Source: Mycobacterium rhizamassiliense
GTDB lineage: Bacteria > Actinomycetota > Actinomycetes > Mycobacteriales > Mycobacteriaceae
DNA length: 64,000 bases
Direction: 5' to 3'
NCBI RefSeq assembly: GCF_900157375.1
Contig: NZ_LT721901.1
Coordinates: 4,359,685 to 4,423,684, forward strand
Each line of letters begins with the position of its first letter. Position 1 is the first letter of the stretch. Positions 41,616-51,215 of the stretch are shown here, piece by piece. Below the pieces are notes generated by a model. The model did no database searches and was not told where the DNA came from. It saw only the letters and a list, made by a program, of their open reading frames with translations. The position numbers and the translations under genes are program-made.

Positions 41616-43096
41616 GCGGGATAGCGCCGGGGGGTGAACACCCGGTCGCCGAAATCGCTTGAGTGCCACTGCGTTTGGGAAGACCCGACGATCAGCAGGC
41701 AGCGCATGTCGATCTCGGCGGGATCCAGTTCGTCCAGCCGCACCACGCGCACGTCTTCGGCGGGCCCGGCCACGTCACGCCCGATCACCACGGGCGTGCC
41801 GGGTTCGCGGTGGGCGAGCAGGACGTCGCGCATCGCACCGACCTGCCAGGTCCGCGACTTCGAGGCCGGGTTGTAGATGGCCAGCACCAAGTCGGCCGCG
41901 GCCGCGGCGTCCAGGCGCGAAGCGATGACGTCCCAGGGCTTGAGCCGGTCGGACAGCGAGATCACCGCGTAGTCGTGGCCCAGGGGAGCGCCGACTCTGC
42001 TGGCGACGGCCTGGGCCGCCGTCATGCCGGGAATCACCCGAACCTGTACTCCCGGCCACTGTTTGGCCTCTTCGAGCACGGCGGTCGCCATCGCGAACAC
42101 CCCGGGATCGCCCGACGACACCACCGCCACCGCGCGGCCCTGCTCGGCCAGCGAGCAGGCTAACTGCGCGCGGGCGGCCTCGTCAGTGTTGTCACTGGCA
42201 TGACGCCGCTGGCCCTCGCGATCCGGAACTCGATCGAGATAGCCGGCGTAGCCGATCAGGTCGGTGGCGGCGGCCAGCTCGCGCCGGCTCTGCGGCGTCG
42301 TCCAGTCGGTGTCACCGGGCCCCAGGCCCACCACCACGACGGCGCCGGCCTTGACGGTCGACTGCTGCCGCAGGCGCCGCCCGCCCGGCAGCATGGCCAG
42401 CGAGAAGTACGGCACGCTGGTCTCGTCGACCTCCGCGGCGGGCAATATGCGTTGCGCGGGAGTGCTGGCCCGCTCCACGTAGAACGCGTCGTCCAGCCGG
42501 CCGGAGGACGAAAGCGCTTCGCGCACAGCATGATACGAGCGCCCCAGCTTGAGCACCACGGCGGCGTCGGCGTCGGCGAGCCGACGCGTCAGCTCGGCGA
42601 CGGGCAGGGTCCCCGGCAGCACCGACAGCACCTCGTCGCCGGCCACCAGCGGGGTGGCGACGGCGGCCGAGGCCGCGCTCACCGACGTCACGCCCGGCAC
42701 GATGACGGCGTCGAACCGCTGCGTCAGCCGGGTGTGCAAGTGCATGTACGAGCTGTAGAACAGCGGGTCGCCCTCGGCGAGCAGCGCCACGGTGCGCCCG
42801 GCGTCCAGGTGCGCGGCGATGCGCGCGGACGCCTCGACGTAGAAGTCCTCGATCGCACCGGCGTAGCCGCCGGGATGATCGGTCGTCTCGGTGGTCACCG
42901 GGTAGACGAGATGCTCCTCGATCTGCCCGGGCCGCAGGTACGGTTCGGCGATGCCGCGCGCGATGCTGCGGCCGTGCCGCGCGCTGTGGTAGGCCACCAC
43001 GTCCGCCTCGCCGATCACCCGGGCGGCCTTGACCGTCACCAACTCCGGGTCGCCGGGCCCCAGCCCGACGCCCCACAGCGTGCCGCGCGCGGTCAT
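41612..43096 (-). CDS. cobIJ: Bifunctional precorrin-2 C20- / precorrin-3B C17-methyltransferase CobIJ
   Basis: This 494-residue fusion of two tetrapyrrole methylases acts in aerobic B12 synthesis. The N-terminal CobI part (about 1-240; GTLWGVGLGPGDPELVTVKAARVI, AEGDPLFYSSYMHL, VIVPGVTSVSAASAA) makes precorrin-3A. The C-terminal CobJ part (about 250-494; VVVVGLGPGDTDWTTPQSRREL, VVSSGDPGVFAMATAVLEE, VRVIPGMTAAQAVASRVGAPLGHDYAVISLSD) makes precorrin-4. It matches Rv2066 (508 residues). The ATG overlaps the cobH stop by four bases. Confidence 0.96.
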   Translation of the reverse strand: MTARGTLWGVGLGPGDPELVTVKAARVIGEADVVAYHSARHGRSIARGIAEPYLRPGQIEEHLVYPVTTETTDHPGGYAGAIEDFYVEASARIAAHLDAGRTVALLAEGDPLFYSSYMHLHTRLTQRFDAVIVPGVTSVSAASAAVATPLVAGDEVLSVLPGTLPVAELTRRLADADAAVVLKLGRSYHAVREALSSSGRLDDAFYVERASTPAQRILPAAEVDETSVPYFSLAMLPGGRRLRQQSTVKAGAVVVVGLGPGDTDWTTPQSRRELAAATDLIGYAGYLDRVPDREGQRRHASDNTDEAARAQLACSLAEQGRAVAVVSSGDPGVFAMATAVLEEAKQWPGVQVRVIPGMTAAQAVASRVGAPLGHDYAVISLSDRLKPWDVIASRLDAAAAADLVLAIYNPASKSRTWQVGAMRDVLLAHREPGTPVVIGRDVAGPAEDVRVVRLDELDPAEIDMRCLLIVGSSQTQWHSSDFGDRVFTPRRYPA

Positions 43097-43719
43097 TCGG
43101 CGTCGCTCGCAATCGCATTGACGGCGGCCGCCGCCATCGCGCTGCCGCCGCGGCGACCCCGCACTACGAGATAGGACATGCCGCGCGGCCGCTCGACGAG
43201 TTCCTCTTTGGACTGCGCCGACCCGACGAAGCCGACCGGCCCGCCGAGCACCGCCGCCGGCGGCGACACGCCCTCGTCGATCAGTTCGAGCAACCGGAAC
43301 AGGGCGGTGGGCGCGTTGCCGATCGCCAGCACCGCGCCGGGTAGCCGATCCGACCACAGCTCGACGCCGGCCGCCGAGCGGGTGGTCTGCCGGCGCGCGG
43401 CCAGCTCCGGGGCCCGCGGGTCGGCCACCAGCGACACGACCTCGTTGCCGGCGGGCAGCCGCGCGGCGGTGATGCCGGCGGCGACCATCGACGAGTCGCA
43501 GAGGATGGGAGCGCCGTCGAGCAGGGCGGCGCGGGTCCGCGTCACGACGTCGTCGGTGTAGGCGACATGCTCGGTCACGTCGACCTGACCGCACGTATGG
43601 ATCAACCGGACCACGACCCGGGCCACGTCGGCGGGAAATCGCGTCAGGTCGGCTTCGGCGCGGATGGCCGCAAACGACTGGCGATAGATCTCCGCCGCAT
43701 CGCGGATGTAGTCGAGCAC
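43093..43719 (-). CDS. cobH: Precorrin-8X methylmutase CobH
   Basis: This 208-residue enzyme moves the C11 methyl group to C12, forming hydrogenobyrinate. The active-site histidine lies in VVRLIHTCGQVDVTEH. PILCDSSMVAAGIT, AIGNAPTALFRLLELI and PAAVLGGPVGFVGSAQSKEEL are standard for the family. It follows cobG after 19 bases and overlaps cobIJ, forming the operon cobG-cobH-cobIJ as in Rv2064-Rv2066. Confidence 0.97.
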   Translation of the reverse strand: MLDYIRDAAEIYRQSFAAIRAEADLTRFPADVARVVVRLIHTCGQVDVTEHVAYTDDVVTRTRAALLDGAPILCDSSMVAAGITAARLPAGNEVVSLVADPRAPELAARRQTTRSAAGVELWSDRLPGAVLAIGNAPTALFRLLELIDEGVSPPAAVLGGPVGFVGSAQSKEELVERPRGMSYLVVRGRRGGSAMAAAAVNAIASDAE

Positions 43720-43738
43720 CTGCCCACCTTAAGGCCCC

Positions 43739-44836
43739 CTATTTTCGGAGCGGGCGATATCCGTCGCCGGTGGCGACCAGCACCTCACCAGTCGCCGGGC
43801 TGCCGCAGGCGCGTTCGCAGCCGACGAAGTGACGATGGACGGCCGAATCCGCGTCGAGCAGGCCCGCCGCGTCCGCCCGCACGTCGGCGGCCGACTGCCC
43901 GCAGCCCGGGCTGCCGGTGCAGGCGCTCACGCTCAGCCACGGCGAGTGCTCGTCGAACACCAATCCCAGCGGCGCCAGCACCCTAAGCGCGACGTCCGCC
44001 ACCTCTACTTCGAGGTCACAGACCAGCACCGAGCGCCACGGCGTGACTACCAGCGGCGCCTCGATCGCGGCGAGGTACTCCGCGACGCGGGCGGGCAGCA
44101 CGCCCAACGGCACGGCGGCGCCCAGCGCGATGCGTCCGTCGTTCTGCGTTATCCAGCCCAGCTGCGGGCGGGTGACGACCGGGAATCCGGCGCCGAGCTT
44201 CGCGCCGGGCCACAGCGCGGTGGCATCGTCCAATTCGCTGACGCGCCAAGCCTTTCCGCGCAAATCGACGAACCGCATGGCGATCGCGGTCAGCGCGGCG
44301 ACCGCGTCCTCGGGCGGCACCCGGACGCCGGTGTCCCGGCCGGCCAGCAGCAGCCCGCAGCCGTCCTCGAAGACGTGCACGCCGGCGTCGGCACCCAGGC
44401 CGGAGACGTCAGCGCGGCCGTCGTCGAGGCTGAACCAGAACCGGCCGCCGAGCTCCGCGAGCCCGGGGTCGGCGCGAATCACCCCGTCCAACTCGCGCAC
44501 CCACACCCTCACGTCGGCGCGCCCATCGATCCGTCCGGACAACGGCGACGCGACGATGTTGCGCACCCGCTCGTGGGTCGCCGACGGCAACAGTCCGGCG
44601 TCGGCGATGGCCTCGGCGGCGGCCGTCACGTCGCTGATCGCGCGCAATTGGACATTGCCGCGCGCGGTGAGCTCCAGCGTTCCCGAGCCCAGGCGCTCCG
44701 ACACGCTCGCCAGGGCCGAAAGCTGGGCGGCATCGATCATGCCGCCGGGCAGCCGGACGCGTACCAGCGCGCCGTCGGCGGCCTGGTGCACCTGCAGCGC
44801 ACCCGGACAGGCGTCGGTGTCGCGAGCTCGGGCCAC
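43739..44836 (-). CDS. cobG: Precorrin-3B synthase CobG
   Basis: This 365-residue oxygen-dependent monooxygenase related to nitrite/sulfite reductases contracts the path to precorrin-3B. It has two ferredoxin-like half domains (GMIDAAQLSALASVSERLGSGTLELTARGNVQLR is the first) and a 4Fe-4S/sirohaem-type cysteine pair set near the C-terminus (CTGSPGCGQ and VGCERACGSP). Its presence shows that cobalamin is made by the aerobic route. It starts with GTG and is divergent from the alpha/beta hydrolase gene. Confidence 0.94.
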   Translation of the reverse strand: MARARDTDACPGALQVHQAADGALVRVRLPGGMIDAAQLSALASVSERLGSGTLELTARGNVQLRAISDVTAAAEAIADAGLLPSATHERVRNIVASPLSGRIDGRADVRVWVRELDGVIRADPGLAELGGRFWFSLDDGRADVSGLGADAGVHVFEDGCGLLLAGRDTGVRVPPEDAVAALTAIAMRFVDLRGKAWRVSELDDATALWPGAKLGAGFPVVTRPQLGWITQNDGRIALGAAVPLGVLPARVAEYLAAIEAPLVVTPWRSVLVCDLEVEVADVALRVLAPLGLVFDEHSPWLSVSACTGSPGCGQSAADVRADAAGLLDADSAVHRHFVGCERACGSPATGEVLVATGDGYRPLRK

Positions 44837-44901
44837 GCGTCCACGTTACGACCCGCGGCCTGCGGCAGATTGGATTTGGGCCGGCGGGGCACCCTTGAGC
44901 G

Positions 44902-45567
44902 GTGCGGACGACGGAGTATGCGCCGGGACGGTTGGTCGATGTCTACGGCGACCCGGGGGGCCTGGCCGTCCTGCTCTGGCACGGCATGCAGGCCGACGCC
45001 CGGACCGTGCTGCGGCCGTTGGCCGGGCTGCTCGCCGGCTACGGCGTCACCGTCGTCGCGCCCGACTGGAACTCGCACGCCGCCGACGGCGGTCGCGCGG
45101 ACCTGTTGGGCTCGGTCGACTTCACCCGCGAGCACGCCGACGACATCGTCCTTGTCGGATGGTCCATGGGCGGCCTCGCCGCGGCGGGTCTGACGGTAGA
45201 CGCGGCCCGCCTCGAAGTCCCACTGGCACACACGGTTTGCCTGGCCGGCGCCTTCATGGCGCCGGACCCGATCTCGGGTCGCATCCTGGCCGACGAACTG
45301 ACCCGTGGCCGAGTCGGCGCACCGTTCACCTTGCTGCACGGCCTGGCCGACGACGTCGTTCCGGTGACGGCCAGCCGAGGCTTCGCTGCGCGTCTCAAAG
45401 GGATCGGGTGGCCGACGGAATTGGTGGAACTGGCGGCCGACCACGGGTCGATCGCCGGCGCCGATTACGACCCGGTCGCGGATCGCTATTCGGCGGCAAC
45501 AGGTGGCCTACCGCTGCGGGTGGCGGGTGACGTCGCCGCCCGGATCGCTGCGACCTTCGGTCGTTGA
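44902..45567 (+). CDS. Alpha/beta-hydrolase fold protein
   Basis: This 221-residue protein has the alpha/beta-hydrolase landmarks: oxyanion-region VLLWHGMQADA, nucleophile elbow GWSMGG (Ser in the centre), acid in LHGLADDVVPV and a C-terminal histidine in AADHGS. The substrate is unknown. In M. tuberculosis this stretch beside cobG holds a toxin-antitoxin pair, so the gene differs from that layout. It starts at GTG, 65 bases from divergent cobG. Confidence 0.8.
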   Translation: MRTTEYAPGRLVDVYGDPGGLAVLLWHGMQADARTVLRPLAGLLAGYGVTVVAPDWNSHAADGGRADLLGSVDFTREHADDIVLVGWSMGGLAAAGLTVDAARLEVPLAHTVCLAGAFMAPDPISGRILADELTRGRVGAPFTLLHGLADDVVPVTASRGFAARLKGIGWPTELVELAADHGSIAGADYDPVADRYSAATGGLPLRVAGDVAARIAATFGR

Positions 45568-45748
45568 CCTCTCGTTCGGGCGCCATTTAGGCAATGTTTG
45601 CCGGAGGGTCTGAGGCTTCGGGATTTCGCGTCTGAACATTCGTGCTACCAATTGTGCGCAACTGATTAAAAGCAGTCGTGACGCGATCGGTTGCAAGACC
45701 GGCGGTGAAAGCAGATCCTCAATGCGTGACTCGGAAGGAAGTAAACGA

Positions 45749-46084
45749 ATGAACGTTGCTGCACTGGCCGCGAAGACGCCGATGGCCATGGGAGCTTTGG
45801 CGGCTATTGTGCTTTCTTTCGGTGGCCCGACGCCGGCCGCGCATGCAGATCCGACGGGTGACTTCCTCGCCCAGGCGCGCGGGCAGGGGATCGGTATCGG
45901 CCGACCGGATGCCGCTCTGATCGAGGACGCACAGGAAGTCTGCGCCATGCTCGACTACCAAGAGCAGGCCTACACATACCTCAATCAGCGCGCGGGCCTC
46001 GACCGGGCGCATGCCGCTCTGTTCCTCCAGGATTCGGTCCAGTTCTACTGCCCGCAGTTCGCCCCCAAGTTGGGGCCGCAGTAG
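45749..46084 (+). CDS. Secreted DUF732 family protein
   Basis: This 111-residue precursor has a Sec signal peptide (about 1-31, NVAALAAKTPMAMGALAAIVLSFGG...PAAHA) and a mature DUF732 domain of ~80 residues (DPTGDFLAQARGQGIG, EDAQEVCAMLDYQ, DSVQFYCPQF) with two cysteines likely bonded. DUF732 proteins are small secreted mycobacterial proteins of unknown function. The ATG at 45749 is preceded by GGAAGGAAG, a strong ribosome site, which rules out the in-frame ATG nine codons earlier. Confidence 0.85.
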   Translation: MNVAALAAKTPMAMGALAAIVLSFGGPTPAAHADPTGDFLAQARGQGIGIGRPDAALIEDAQEVCAMLDYQEQAYTYLNQRAGLDRAHAALFLQDSVQFYCPQFAPKLGPQ

Positions 46085-46150
46085 CGCCTTCGGATCTCGA
46101 AGCCGGCACCGCACGAAGCCTCTTCGGTGCGGTTGCGGTACGAATGGTGG

Positions 46151-49100
46151 GTGGCTGAGCCAACCATTTTGCTGCTGTCGACGTCCGACACCGACCTGAT
46201 CAGTGCCCGCGCCAGCGAAAAGAACTACCGGTGGGCCAACCCGGCGCGGCTGTCCGACTCCGAGACTGACACAGAATTGCCCGACCTGCTCGACGGCGCC
46301 TCGATCGTCGTGGTGCGGATCCTCGGCGGTTACCGCGCCTGGCAGAGCGGCATCGACGCGGTGATCGCCAGCGGGGTGCCGACCGTCCTGGTCAGCGGCG
46401 AGCAGGCGGCCGACGCCGAGCTGACCGGGCTGTCCACGCTGGCGGCGGGCATCGCGGTGCAGGCGCACATCTATCTCGCGTACGGCGGCGTCGACAACCT
46501 GCGCCAGCTGCACGCCTTCCTGTCCGACACCGTCCTGATGACCGGCTTCGGCTTCACCGAACCGGTGCTGACGCCGACGTGGGGCGAGCTGGAGCGCCCG
46601 CAGCCGGCGACCACCGACGGCCCCACGATCGCGGTGCTGTACTACCGCGCCCAGCACCTGGCCGGCAACACCGCCTACGTCGAGTCGCTGTGCCGGGCCA
46701 TCGAGGAGGCGGGCGCGACCCCGCTGCCGGTCTACTGCGCGTCACTGCGCACCGCCGAACCCGAACTGCTGCAACGCCTCGGCGACGCCGACGCCATGGT
46801 GGTCACCGTGCTGGCGGCCGGGGGATTGAAGCCGGCCACGGTGTCGGCCGGCGGCGACGACGACAGCTGGAACGTCGAACACCTTGCCGCCCTTGATGTT
46901 CCGATCCTGCAGGGACTGTGCCTGACCAGCTCGCGCAGCCAATGGTCCGACAACGACGACGGCCTGAGCCCGCTCGACGTGGCCAGCCAGGTGGCGGTGC
47001 CCGAATTCGACGGGCGCATCATCACGGTTCCGTTCTCGTTCAAGGAGATCGACGACGACGGGCTGATCGCCTACGTGGCCGACCCGGAGCGCTGCGCCCG
47101 GGTGGCCGGCCTGGCCGTACGGCACGCGCGGCTGCGGCACGTCGCGCCGGCCGACAAGCGGGTGGCGCTGGTGTTCTCGGCGTACCCCACCAAGCACGCC
47201 CGCATCGGCAATGCCGTCGGCCTCGACACGCCGGCCAGCGCGGTCGCGTTGCTGCGGGCGATGCGCGAGCGCGGGTATCAGGTGGGTGATCTGCCCGGAG
47301 TCGAGGCGGGCGACGGCGACGCGCTGATCCACGCGCTGATCGAACGCGGTGGCCAAGACCCCGACTGGTTGACCGAAGGCCAACTGGAAGGCAACCCGAT
47401 CCGCGTGTCCGCGAAGGACTACCGCACCTGGTTCGCCACGCTGCCCGCCGAGCTGACCGATGCGGTGACGCGGCACTGGGGCCCGCCGCCCGGGGAGCTG
47501 TTCGTCGACCGCAGCAACGACCCGGACGGCGAAATCGTCATCGCCGCAATGCAAGCCGGCAATCTGGTGTTGATGGTGCAGCCGCCGCGCGGCTTCGGGG
47601 AAAACCCGGTCGCGATCTACCACGACCCCGACCTGCCGCCCAGCCACCACTACCTGGCTGCCTACCACTGGCTGGACGCGGGATTCGGGTCGCACGCCCT
47701 CGTGCATCTCGGCAAGCACGGCAACCTGGAGTGGCTGCCGGGCAAGACGCTGGGCATGTCGGCGGCCTGCGGGTCCGACGCGGCGCTGGGCAACCTGCCG
47801 CTGATCTATCCCTTCCTGGTCAACGACCCGGGTGAGGGTACGCAGGCCAAGCGCCGGGCCCACGCGGTCCTGGTCGACCACCTCATCCCGCCGATGGCGC
47901 GCGCCGAAAGCTACGGCGACATCGCGCGTTTGGAGCAGCTGCTCGACGAGCACGCCAACGTCGCGGCGCTGGACCCGGGCAAGCTGCCCGCCATCCGCCA
48001 GCAGATCTGGACGCTGATCCGGGCCGCCAAGATGGACCACGATCTGGGCCTGGCCGAACGCCCGGAGGACGACTCGTTCGACGACATGCTGCTGCACGTC
48101 GACGGGTGGCTGTGCGAAATCAAGGACGTTCAGATCCGCGACGGGCTGCATATCCTCGGCCAAAAGCCAACGGGCGACGCCGAACTCGACCTCGTGCTGG
48201 CCATCCTGCGGGCGCGCCAGCTGTTCGGTGGCGAGCAGGCTCTGCCGGGCCTGCGCCAGGCGTTGGGGTTGGCCGAGGACGGCACCGACGAGCGGTCCGC
48301 GGTCGATGCGACCGAGGCCGCCGCCCGCGGGCTGGTGGCGGCGCTGCAGGCCGGCGGCTGGGACCCCGCCGCCGCAGACGGGCTCACGGACAACCCCGAC
48401 GTCGCCGCGGTGCTGCGGTTCGCGGCCGCCGAGGTGGTGCCCCGGCTCGCCGGGACGGCCGCCGAAATCGACCAGGTGCTGCGGGCTTTGGACGGCCACT
48501 TCATTCCGGCGGGGCCGTCGGGATCGCCGCTGCGTGGCCTGGTCAACGTGCTGCCGACTGGCCGCAACTTCTACTCCGTCGACCCCAAGGCGATACCCTC
48601 GCGGCTCGCGTGGGAAGCCGGTGTCGCGCTTGCTGATTCGCTGCTGGCCCGCTACCGCGCCGACCACGGGGACTGGCCGCAATCGGTCGGTCTGTCGGTG
48701 TGGGGTACCTCGGCCATGCGCACCTCCGGCGACGACATCGCCGAAGTCCTTGCGCTGCTGGGCGTCCGGCCGGTGTGGGACGACGCTTCTCGGCGCGTGG
48801 TGGGGCTGACGCCGATAACGCTGGCCGAGCTGGGCCGCCCGCGCATCGACGTGACCGTGCGGATCTCCGGCTTCTTCCGGGACGCCTTCCCGCACGTCGT
48901 CACGATGCTCGACGACGCCGTGCAGCTGGTCGCCGACCTCGACGAGCCGGCCGACGACAACTACGTACGCGCGCACGCCCAGGCCGACCTGACCCAGCAT
49001 GGCGACAAACGCCGTTCCACGACAAGAATTTTCGGGTCGAAGCCGGGCACCTATGGCGCGGGGCTGCTGCAGCTGATCGACAGCCGCAATTGGCGCGACG

Positions 49101-49738
49101 ACGCCGACCTGGCGCAGGTGTACACCGCGTGGGGTGGTTTCGCGTACGGGCGTGACCTGGATGGCCGCGAGGCGGTCGACGACATGAACCGCCAGTACCG
49201 GCGCATCGCGGTGGCCGCCAAGAACACCGACACCCGCGAGCACGACATCGCCGACTCCGACGACTACTTCCAGTACCACGGCGGCATGGTGGCCACGGTG
49301 CGGGCGCTGACCGGTCAGGCGCCGGCCGCCTACATCGGGGACAACACGCGGCCCGATGCGATTCGCACCCGCACGCTCTCGGAGGAGACGACGCGGGTGT
49401 TCCGCGCCCGCGTGGTCAATCCCCGCTGGATGGCGGCGATGCGCCGGCACGGCTACAAGGGTGCCTTCGAGATGGCGGCGACCGTCGACTACCTGTTCGG
49501 CTACGACGCCACCGCGGGGGTCATGGCCGACTGGATGTACGAGCAGCTCACCGAGAGCTACGTGCTGGACCCGGAGAATCGCAAATTCATGACGGAGTCC
49601 AACCCGTGGGCGTTGCACGGCATGGCCGAGCGGCTGCTGGAGGCGGCCGGACGCGGCATGTGGGCCGAGCCACAGCAGGAGACGCTCGACGGCCTGCGCC
49701 AGGCGTTGCTGGAAACCGAGGGCGACCTCGAGGGCTAG
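46151..49738 (+). CDS. cobN: Cobaltochelatase subunit CobN
   Basis: This large subunit (1195 residues) of the ATP-dependent cobaltochelatase inserts Co2+ into hydrogenobyrinate a,c-diamide together with CobS and CobT-type subunits, which are not in this window. Family blocks are intact: FSAYPTKHARIGNAVGLDTP, MVQPPRGFGENP, VHLGKHGNLEWLPGK, GRNFYSVDPKAIPSRLAW, WGTSAMRTSGDDIAEVLALLGV and RISGFFRDAFPHVV. GTG 46151 gives the length known for Rv2062c (1194); GTG 46127 is also in frame. I see no cobalamin riboswitch upstream. Confidence 0.96.
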   Translation: MAEPTILLLSTSDTDLISARASEKNYRWANPARLSDSETDTELPDLLDGASIVVVRILGGYRAWQSGIDAVIASGVPTVLVSGEQAADAELTGLSTLAAGIAVQAHIYLAYGGVDNLRQLHAFLSDTVLMTGFGFTEPVLTPTWGELERPQPATTDGPTIAVLYYRAQHLAGNTAYVESLCRAIEEAGATPLPVYCASLRTAEPELLQRLGDADAMVVTVLAAGGLKPATVSAGGDDDSWNVEHLAALDVPILQGLCLTSSRSQWSDNDDGLSPLDVASQVAVPEFDGRIITVPFSFKEIDDDGLIAYVADPERCARVAGLAVRHARLRHVAPADKRVALVFSAYPTKHARIGNAVGLDTPASAVALLRAMRERGYQVGDLPGVEAGDGDALIHALIERGGQDPDWLTEGQLEGNPIRVSAKDYRTWFATLPAELTDAVTRHWGPPPGELFVDRSNDPDGEIVIAAMQAGNLVLMVQPPRGFGENPVAIYHDPDLPPSHHYLAAYHWLDAGFGSHALVHLGKHGNLEWLPGKTLGMSAACGSDAALGNLPLIYPFLVNDPGEGTQAKRRAHAVLVDHLIPPMARAESYGDIARLEQLLDEHANVAALDPGKLPAIRQQIWTLIRAAKMDHDLGLAERPEDDSFDDMLLHVDGWLCEIKDVQIRDGLHILGQKPTGDAELDLVLAILRARQLFGGEQALPGLRQALGLAEDGTDERSAVDATEAAARGLVAALQAGGWDPAAADGLTDNPDVAAVLRFAAAEVVPRLAGTAAEIDQVLRALDGHFIPAGPSGSPLRGLVNVLPTGRNFYSVDPKAIPSRLAWEAGVALADSLLARYRADHGDWPQSVGLSVWGTSAMRTSGDDIAEVLALLGVRPVWDDASRRVVGLTPITLAELGRPRIDVTVRISGFFRDAFPHVVTMLDDAVQLVADLDEPADDNYVRAHAQADLTQHGDKRRSTTRIFGSKPGTYGAGLLQLIDSRNWRDDADLAQVYTAWGGFAYGRDLDGREAVDDMNRQYRRIAVAAKNTDTREHDIADSDDYFQYHGGMVATVRALTGQAPAAYIGDNTRPDAIRTRTLSEETTRVFRARVVNPRWMAAMRRHGYKGAFEMAATVDYLFGYDATAGVMADWMYEQLTESYVLDPENRKFMTESNPWALHGMAERLLEAAGRGMWAEPQQETLDGLRQALLETEGDLEG

Positions 49739-49741
49739 CCC

Positions 49742-50545
49742 TCAGACGAAGTCCGAGCCGCCGTCCACGTTGACGGTCGCGCCGGTGACATAGCCGTTGC
49801 GGCGGGACGCCAGGTAGGCGGTGATGGATGCGATCTCTTCGGGCAGCCCGGCGCGACCGAGGTCGCAGGGCTGATGAAAGTTGTTGTCGATCCACGTCAT
49901 CACGTCACGCGGGTCGGTGGCGTCGAGGCCGTCGGCGGCCAGGATGTCCTTGAGGTTCTCGGTGAAGCTGGCGGTCACAATCGTCCCGGGACACACGCAG
50001 TTGACGAGAATACCTTCGGCGGCAAGGCTTTTCGAGAGGTTCTTGGTGATGCTGGCCAGCGCGGCCTTCGACGCGGTGTAGGCGACGATGCGCGGGTTCT
50101 GCCGCTGGATGGAATGCGCCGACAGCGTCACGACGCGCGCCCAGTCCGCGGCACGTAGCAGCGGCAGGCAGGCGCGGATCGACCGCACGGCCGACATCGT
50201 GCCCAGCGCGAACGCGTCGTCCCATTGCGCGTCGTCCATCTGCTCGAAGTAGCCGTCGCCCGGGCCGATCGTGTGGACCAGGCTGTTGAGCCGGCCCCAC
50301 CGCTCGGCGACCGCGGCGAAGCCGTCGGCGATGGACGTGGCGTCGGCCATGTCCACGCTGATGCCGACGGCGTCGGGTGCGCCGGCCGCCAGCAGCGCCT
50401 CCACCGCGGCGTCGAGCGCCGCCCGGCCCCGGGCCAGCACCGCCACGCTGGCCCCCTCGGCCGCAAGGGTTTCGGCGATGGCCAGCCCCATGCCCTTGCT
50501 GCCCCCGGTGACCACAGCCGTCGATCCGGCGAAACCCAGGTCCAT
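49742..50545 (-). CDS. Short-chain dehydrogenase/reductase
   Basis: This 267-residue classical SDR has the cofactor motif VTGGSKGMGLAIAETLA (TGGxxGxG type), ISVDMAD, HTIGPGDGY and the active-site Ser/Tyr/Lys (VVTLSAHS and YTASKAAL), then PGTIVTASF. It is last in the DUF1214-sulfotransferase-TetR-SDR operon, 16 bases after the TetR gene. Oxidation or reduction of a lipid or steroid-like alcohol is plausible from the context but not shown. Confidence 0.88.
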   Translation of the reverse strand: MDLGFAGSTAVVTGGSKGMGLAIAETLAAEGASVAVLARGRAALDAAVEALLAAGAPDAVGISVDMADATSIADGFAAVAERWGRLNSLVHTIGPGDGYFEQMDDAQWDDAFALGTMSAVRSIRACLPLLRAADWARVVTLSAHSIQRQNPRIVAYTASKAALASITKNLSKSLAAEGILVNCVCPGTIVTASFTENLKDILAADGLDATDPRDVMTWIDNNFHQPCDLGRAGLPEEIASITAYLASRRNGYVTGATVNVDGGSDFV

Positions 50546-50561
50546 CGATATCTCCTTTGAG

Positions 50562-51215
50562 TTATTGGGTGGCGGCGTCCGACGTGACGCCCAGCCCGCG
50601 TAGGCAGAAGCTCACCGCACGGTCGCGGACGGCAGCGCGATCGGAATCGCCGGTCTGCCATTGCCGGTCGACCGCCGCCCACACCACGCCGTGGATGAAC
50701 TCCGCGTCGACCGCCGGATGGATATGGTGGAACACGCCGCGCCGCAGGCCGCGCTCTAGCGCCTCGCTGAGCGGCTTGAGCATCTCGGCGTAGGCCGGCT
50801 GCACCAGTCCGGGGGAGGCCAGCGTCTGGGACTGCGCCTCCAGCGACAGCCGGCGCAGATCGGACTTCGTGTTCTCGTCGAACGCCAGGTCGAGCCGCGC
50901 GTCGATCCAGGCCGCCACGGCCTCGATCTCGTCGGCGGCGCCGGCCATCCGGCGGTGCAGCCGCCGCCGCTCAACCCGCGCCGATTCCAGGAAGACCGCC
51001 GCGACCAGCTCGTCCTTCGAGCCGAAATGCCGATAGAACGCGCGCGTGCTCAGGCCGGCTCGCTCCAAGACCGCGGCAATGCCGAAGCCTTGAACCCCGT
51101 TCTCGCGCAACGTGGTTGATGCGGCGGCCAGGATCGTACGCCGGACGGCGGGGTCCGGTTCGAGCTTGTCGCGCCGCCGCGTGCGGGGCGCATCGGCGGG
51201 GTCAGGCGCTGGCAT
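50562..51215 (-). CDS. TetR family transcriptional regulator
   Basis: This 217-residue repressor-type protein has an N-terminal helix-turn-helix (ILAAASTTLRENGVQGFGIAAVLERAGLSTRAFYRHFGSKDELVAAVF) and a C-terminal ligand domain of TetR_C type. It overlaps the end of the sulfotransferase gene by 14 bases. The best candidate operator is the 25-bp palindrome at 53611-53635 in front of the operon, which would give autoregulation and control of the divergent F420-type gene. Confidence 0.9.
   Translation of the reverse strand: MPAPDPADAPRTRRRDKLEPDPAVRRTILAAASTTLRENGVQGFGIAAVLERAGLSTRAFYRHFGSKDELVAAVFLESARVERRRLHRRMAGAADEIEAVAAWIDARLDLAFDENTKSDLRRLSLEAQSQTLASPGLVQPAYAEMLKPLSEALERGLRRGVFHHIHPAVDAEFIHGVVWAAVDRQWQTGDSDRAAVRDRAVSFCLRGLGVTSDAATQ

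Noticed and set aside
45568..46150. Cobalamin riboswitch upstream of cobN
   Set aside because: I looked for the B12-box core and the conserved stem order and did not find them; the region holds the DUF732 gene.
46742..49618. Very long minus-strand open frame opposite cobN
   Set aside because: Same explanation: antisense to a strongly conserved gene, low-complexity composition, no recognisable domain.
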